From Nautilus pompilius (lineage: Eukaryota; Mollusca; Cephalopoda; Nautilida; Nautilidae): a DNA stretch of 64,000 nucleotides. The first letter of the stretch is position 1. Each line of letters starts with the position of its first letter. The position numbers and the translations under genes were made by a program. The notes under the pieces were generated by a model. That model saw only the letters and a program-made list of their open reading frames with translations, had not been told where the DNA came from and searched no databases. The stretch is taken from positions 441,501 through 505,500 of the forward strand of contig JACATO010000602.1 of NCBI GenBank assembly GCA_018389105.1, given 5' to 3'. This document shows, piece by piece, positions 62,702 through 64,000 of this stretch.

Positions 62702-62818
62702 CCTCTCTCTCTCTGTACTGACGTCATCTCTCCATCTCTCTCTCTGTACTGACGTCATCTCTCCATCTCTCTCTCTGTACTGACGTCATCTCTCCATCTC
62801 TCTCTCTTCTCCCTCTCT
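62702..62818. repeat. 32-bp repeat with GTACTGACGTCATC, three copies
   Basis: Three near-exact copies of CTCTCTGTACTGACGTCATC plus TCTCCATCTCT, followed by a CT run. Same unit as the 39-42 kb array, opposite orientation. Confidence 0.92.
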
Positions 62819-63490
62819 CGACAGCGTTTACTTCTGATTCATCCAATTCTGCGCAGTAGCCGGCGGATCTTACTGGCTTCGTTTCTCTGTTTGGCTGGCC
62901 AACCGACCAGATAACCTCCATCGGCGAGCACAATGGACTCGCTGTGCCGCTCCCAAAACCAGGGTCCGTGTCAGTCTGCCGGCGGTGCAACTCCCTCCCC
63001 GCTGGAGTCGCTCGCTGCTTGGGCGACGGCTTTGGTGGGGCTGCGAGAACAATCAGTTAGTTTCTCCACCAGAAACTTTAAGCACACACACATCACACAC
63101 ACCGGTAGTGTAAACAAATGGCAGTGAAGAATTCTGCTGCCGAATTTTGTTGACTTCTTTGATTGGATTTAAAAAACGAAACGTCCTGATCATTACAAAT
63201 TAAATTTGAATTAGAAAGCTTCCTATCATATATCGGAAGCCGTTTCGTTTATTATTTTCAAGACATGGTGGCTAAAGTACAACAAAGTATAGAATTCCAT
63301 ATCTCGAAAACCGAATTCTTCAGAGGTTTCTGCAATTATCTTCAAAAGTAAATTGACGGTTGAGATGCGGAAAGGGATGGAAAGTATCGGAAAAGCATTT
63401 CCTTTAGCTTTAACCCACATGATTGGTGAAGAGTTGTCCGCCCATGAAATAATTAGATTACTGGGACATAAGTGTGTCGTACAATAACCT
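62819..63490. other. unique sequence, no gene supported
   Basis: A 64-codon plus-strand frame (62933-63127) has an ATG in good context but no recognised product. Confidence 0.35.
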
Positions 63491-63501
63491 AAATTATCGA
63501 C

Positions 63502-63551
63502 AACTCTCTCTCTCTCTCCATCTCCTCCTCCTGTGTCTGTCAACCTCCCTT

Positions 63552-63595
<44 letters not shown>

Positions 63596-64000
63596 TCCAC
63601 CTTCTGCCTTATCTCCATCTCTCCATCTCCACCCTCTCTCTGTCTCTCAACTTATCTTCACCCTCTCTCTCTCCATCTCCACCCTCTCTGTCTCTCCACC
63701 CTCCTTTTCCATCTTTCTCTCTCCAACTCCACCCTCTGTCTTGTCTTATCTCTCCATCTCCACCCCCCTCTCTCTCTCTCTCTCCATCTCCAGCCTCTCT
63801 GTTTCTCTCCTCATCTTCACCCTCTCTCTCTCCATCTCCACCCTCTCTCTGTCTCTCAACTTATCTTCACCCTCTCTCTCTCTCCATCTCCACCCTCTCT
63901 GTCTCTCCAACTCCACCCTCTGTCTTGTCTCCATCTCTCCATCTCCACCCTCTCTCTCTCCATCTCCATCTCCAGCCTCTCTCTGTTTCTCTCCTCATCT
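63502..64000. repeat. CT-rich minisatellite running off the window
   Basis: Blocks of CTCTCTCTCCATCTCCACCC, CTCTGTCTCTCAACTTATC and TTATCTTCACCCTCTCTC repeat with an irregular period near 60-110 bases and continue past the end. Confidence 0.9.

Overview
The window is a piece of an animal nuclear genome. Its signs are spliced exons with GT-AG introns, AATAAA polyadenylation signals, tRNA-derived SINE-like copies, Tc1 and mariner fossils, and very abundant simple-sequence DNA. The repeat style suggests an aquatic invertebrate, most likely a mollusc or another lophotrochozoan, but this is inference; no sequence here fixes the species.

Positions 1-18600 are AT-rich and hold the 3' part of one plus-strand protein gene. 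Thirteen exons between 2251 and 18493, plus a possible partial exon at the left edge, read through in compatible phase into roughly 580 residues of a mostly helical protein that I do not recognise. It ends with a TGA and an AATAAA about 100 bases later. Two places do not fit a clean gene: one exon has no good acceptor in the right phase (near 8257-8270), and one exon carries an in-frame TGA (11753-11755). The last intron holds a 1.77 kb terminal-inverted-repeat element (about 15777-17556). That element carries, in the opposite direction, a decayed copy of a widespread invertebrate protein family of unknown function.

From 18600 to 24600 the sequence becomes mobile-element debris and candidate regulatory DNA. 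There is a possible MITE (19515-19932), a degenerate Tc1-like transposase (about 20599-21090), an apparent terminal exon of a second gene (22202-22400), an 18-base match to the ZNF143/Staf binding consensus (23408-23425) and a SINE-like copy (about 24330-24570).

From 24600 to the end the window is gene-poor and dominated by tandem repeats. It has long polypurine/polypyrimidine GA/CT tracts, AAT/ATT arrays, a 28-bp minisatellite built on TAGGGTTA, a 2.7 kb array built on the CRE palindrome TGACGTCA, a 45-bp minisatellite (52.3-53.4 kb), a higher-order 46/185-bp array (56.4-57.2 kb) and a 1 kb GT-rich tract (58.3-59.3 kb). Small blocks of the CRE-bearing repeat recur at five other places. A frameshifted mariner transposase (45870-46683), a second Tc1-like scrap and two more SINE-like copies lie between. 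The long reading frames in the arrays (for example 56493-57245 and 58447-59349 on the minus strand) are products of stop-poor repeats and are not reported as genes. No rRNA, CRISPR or prokaryotic feature was seen.
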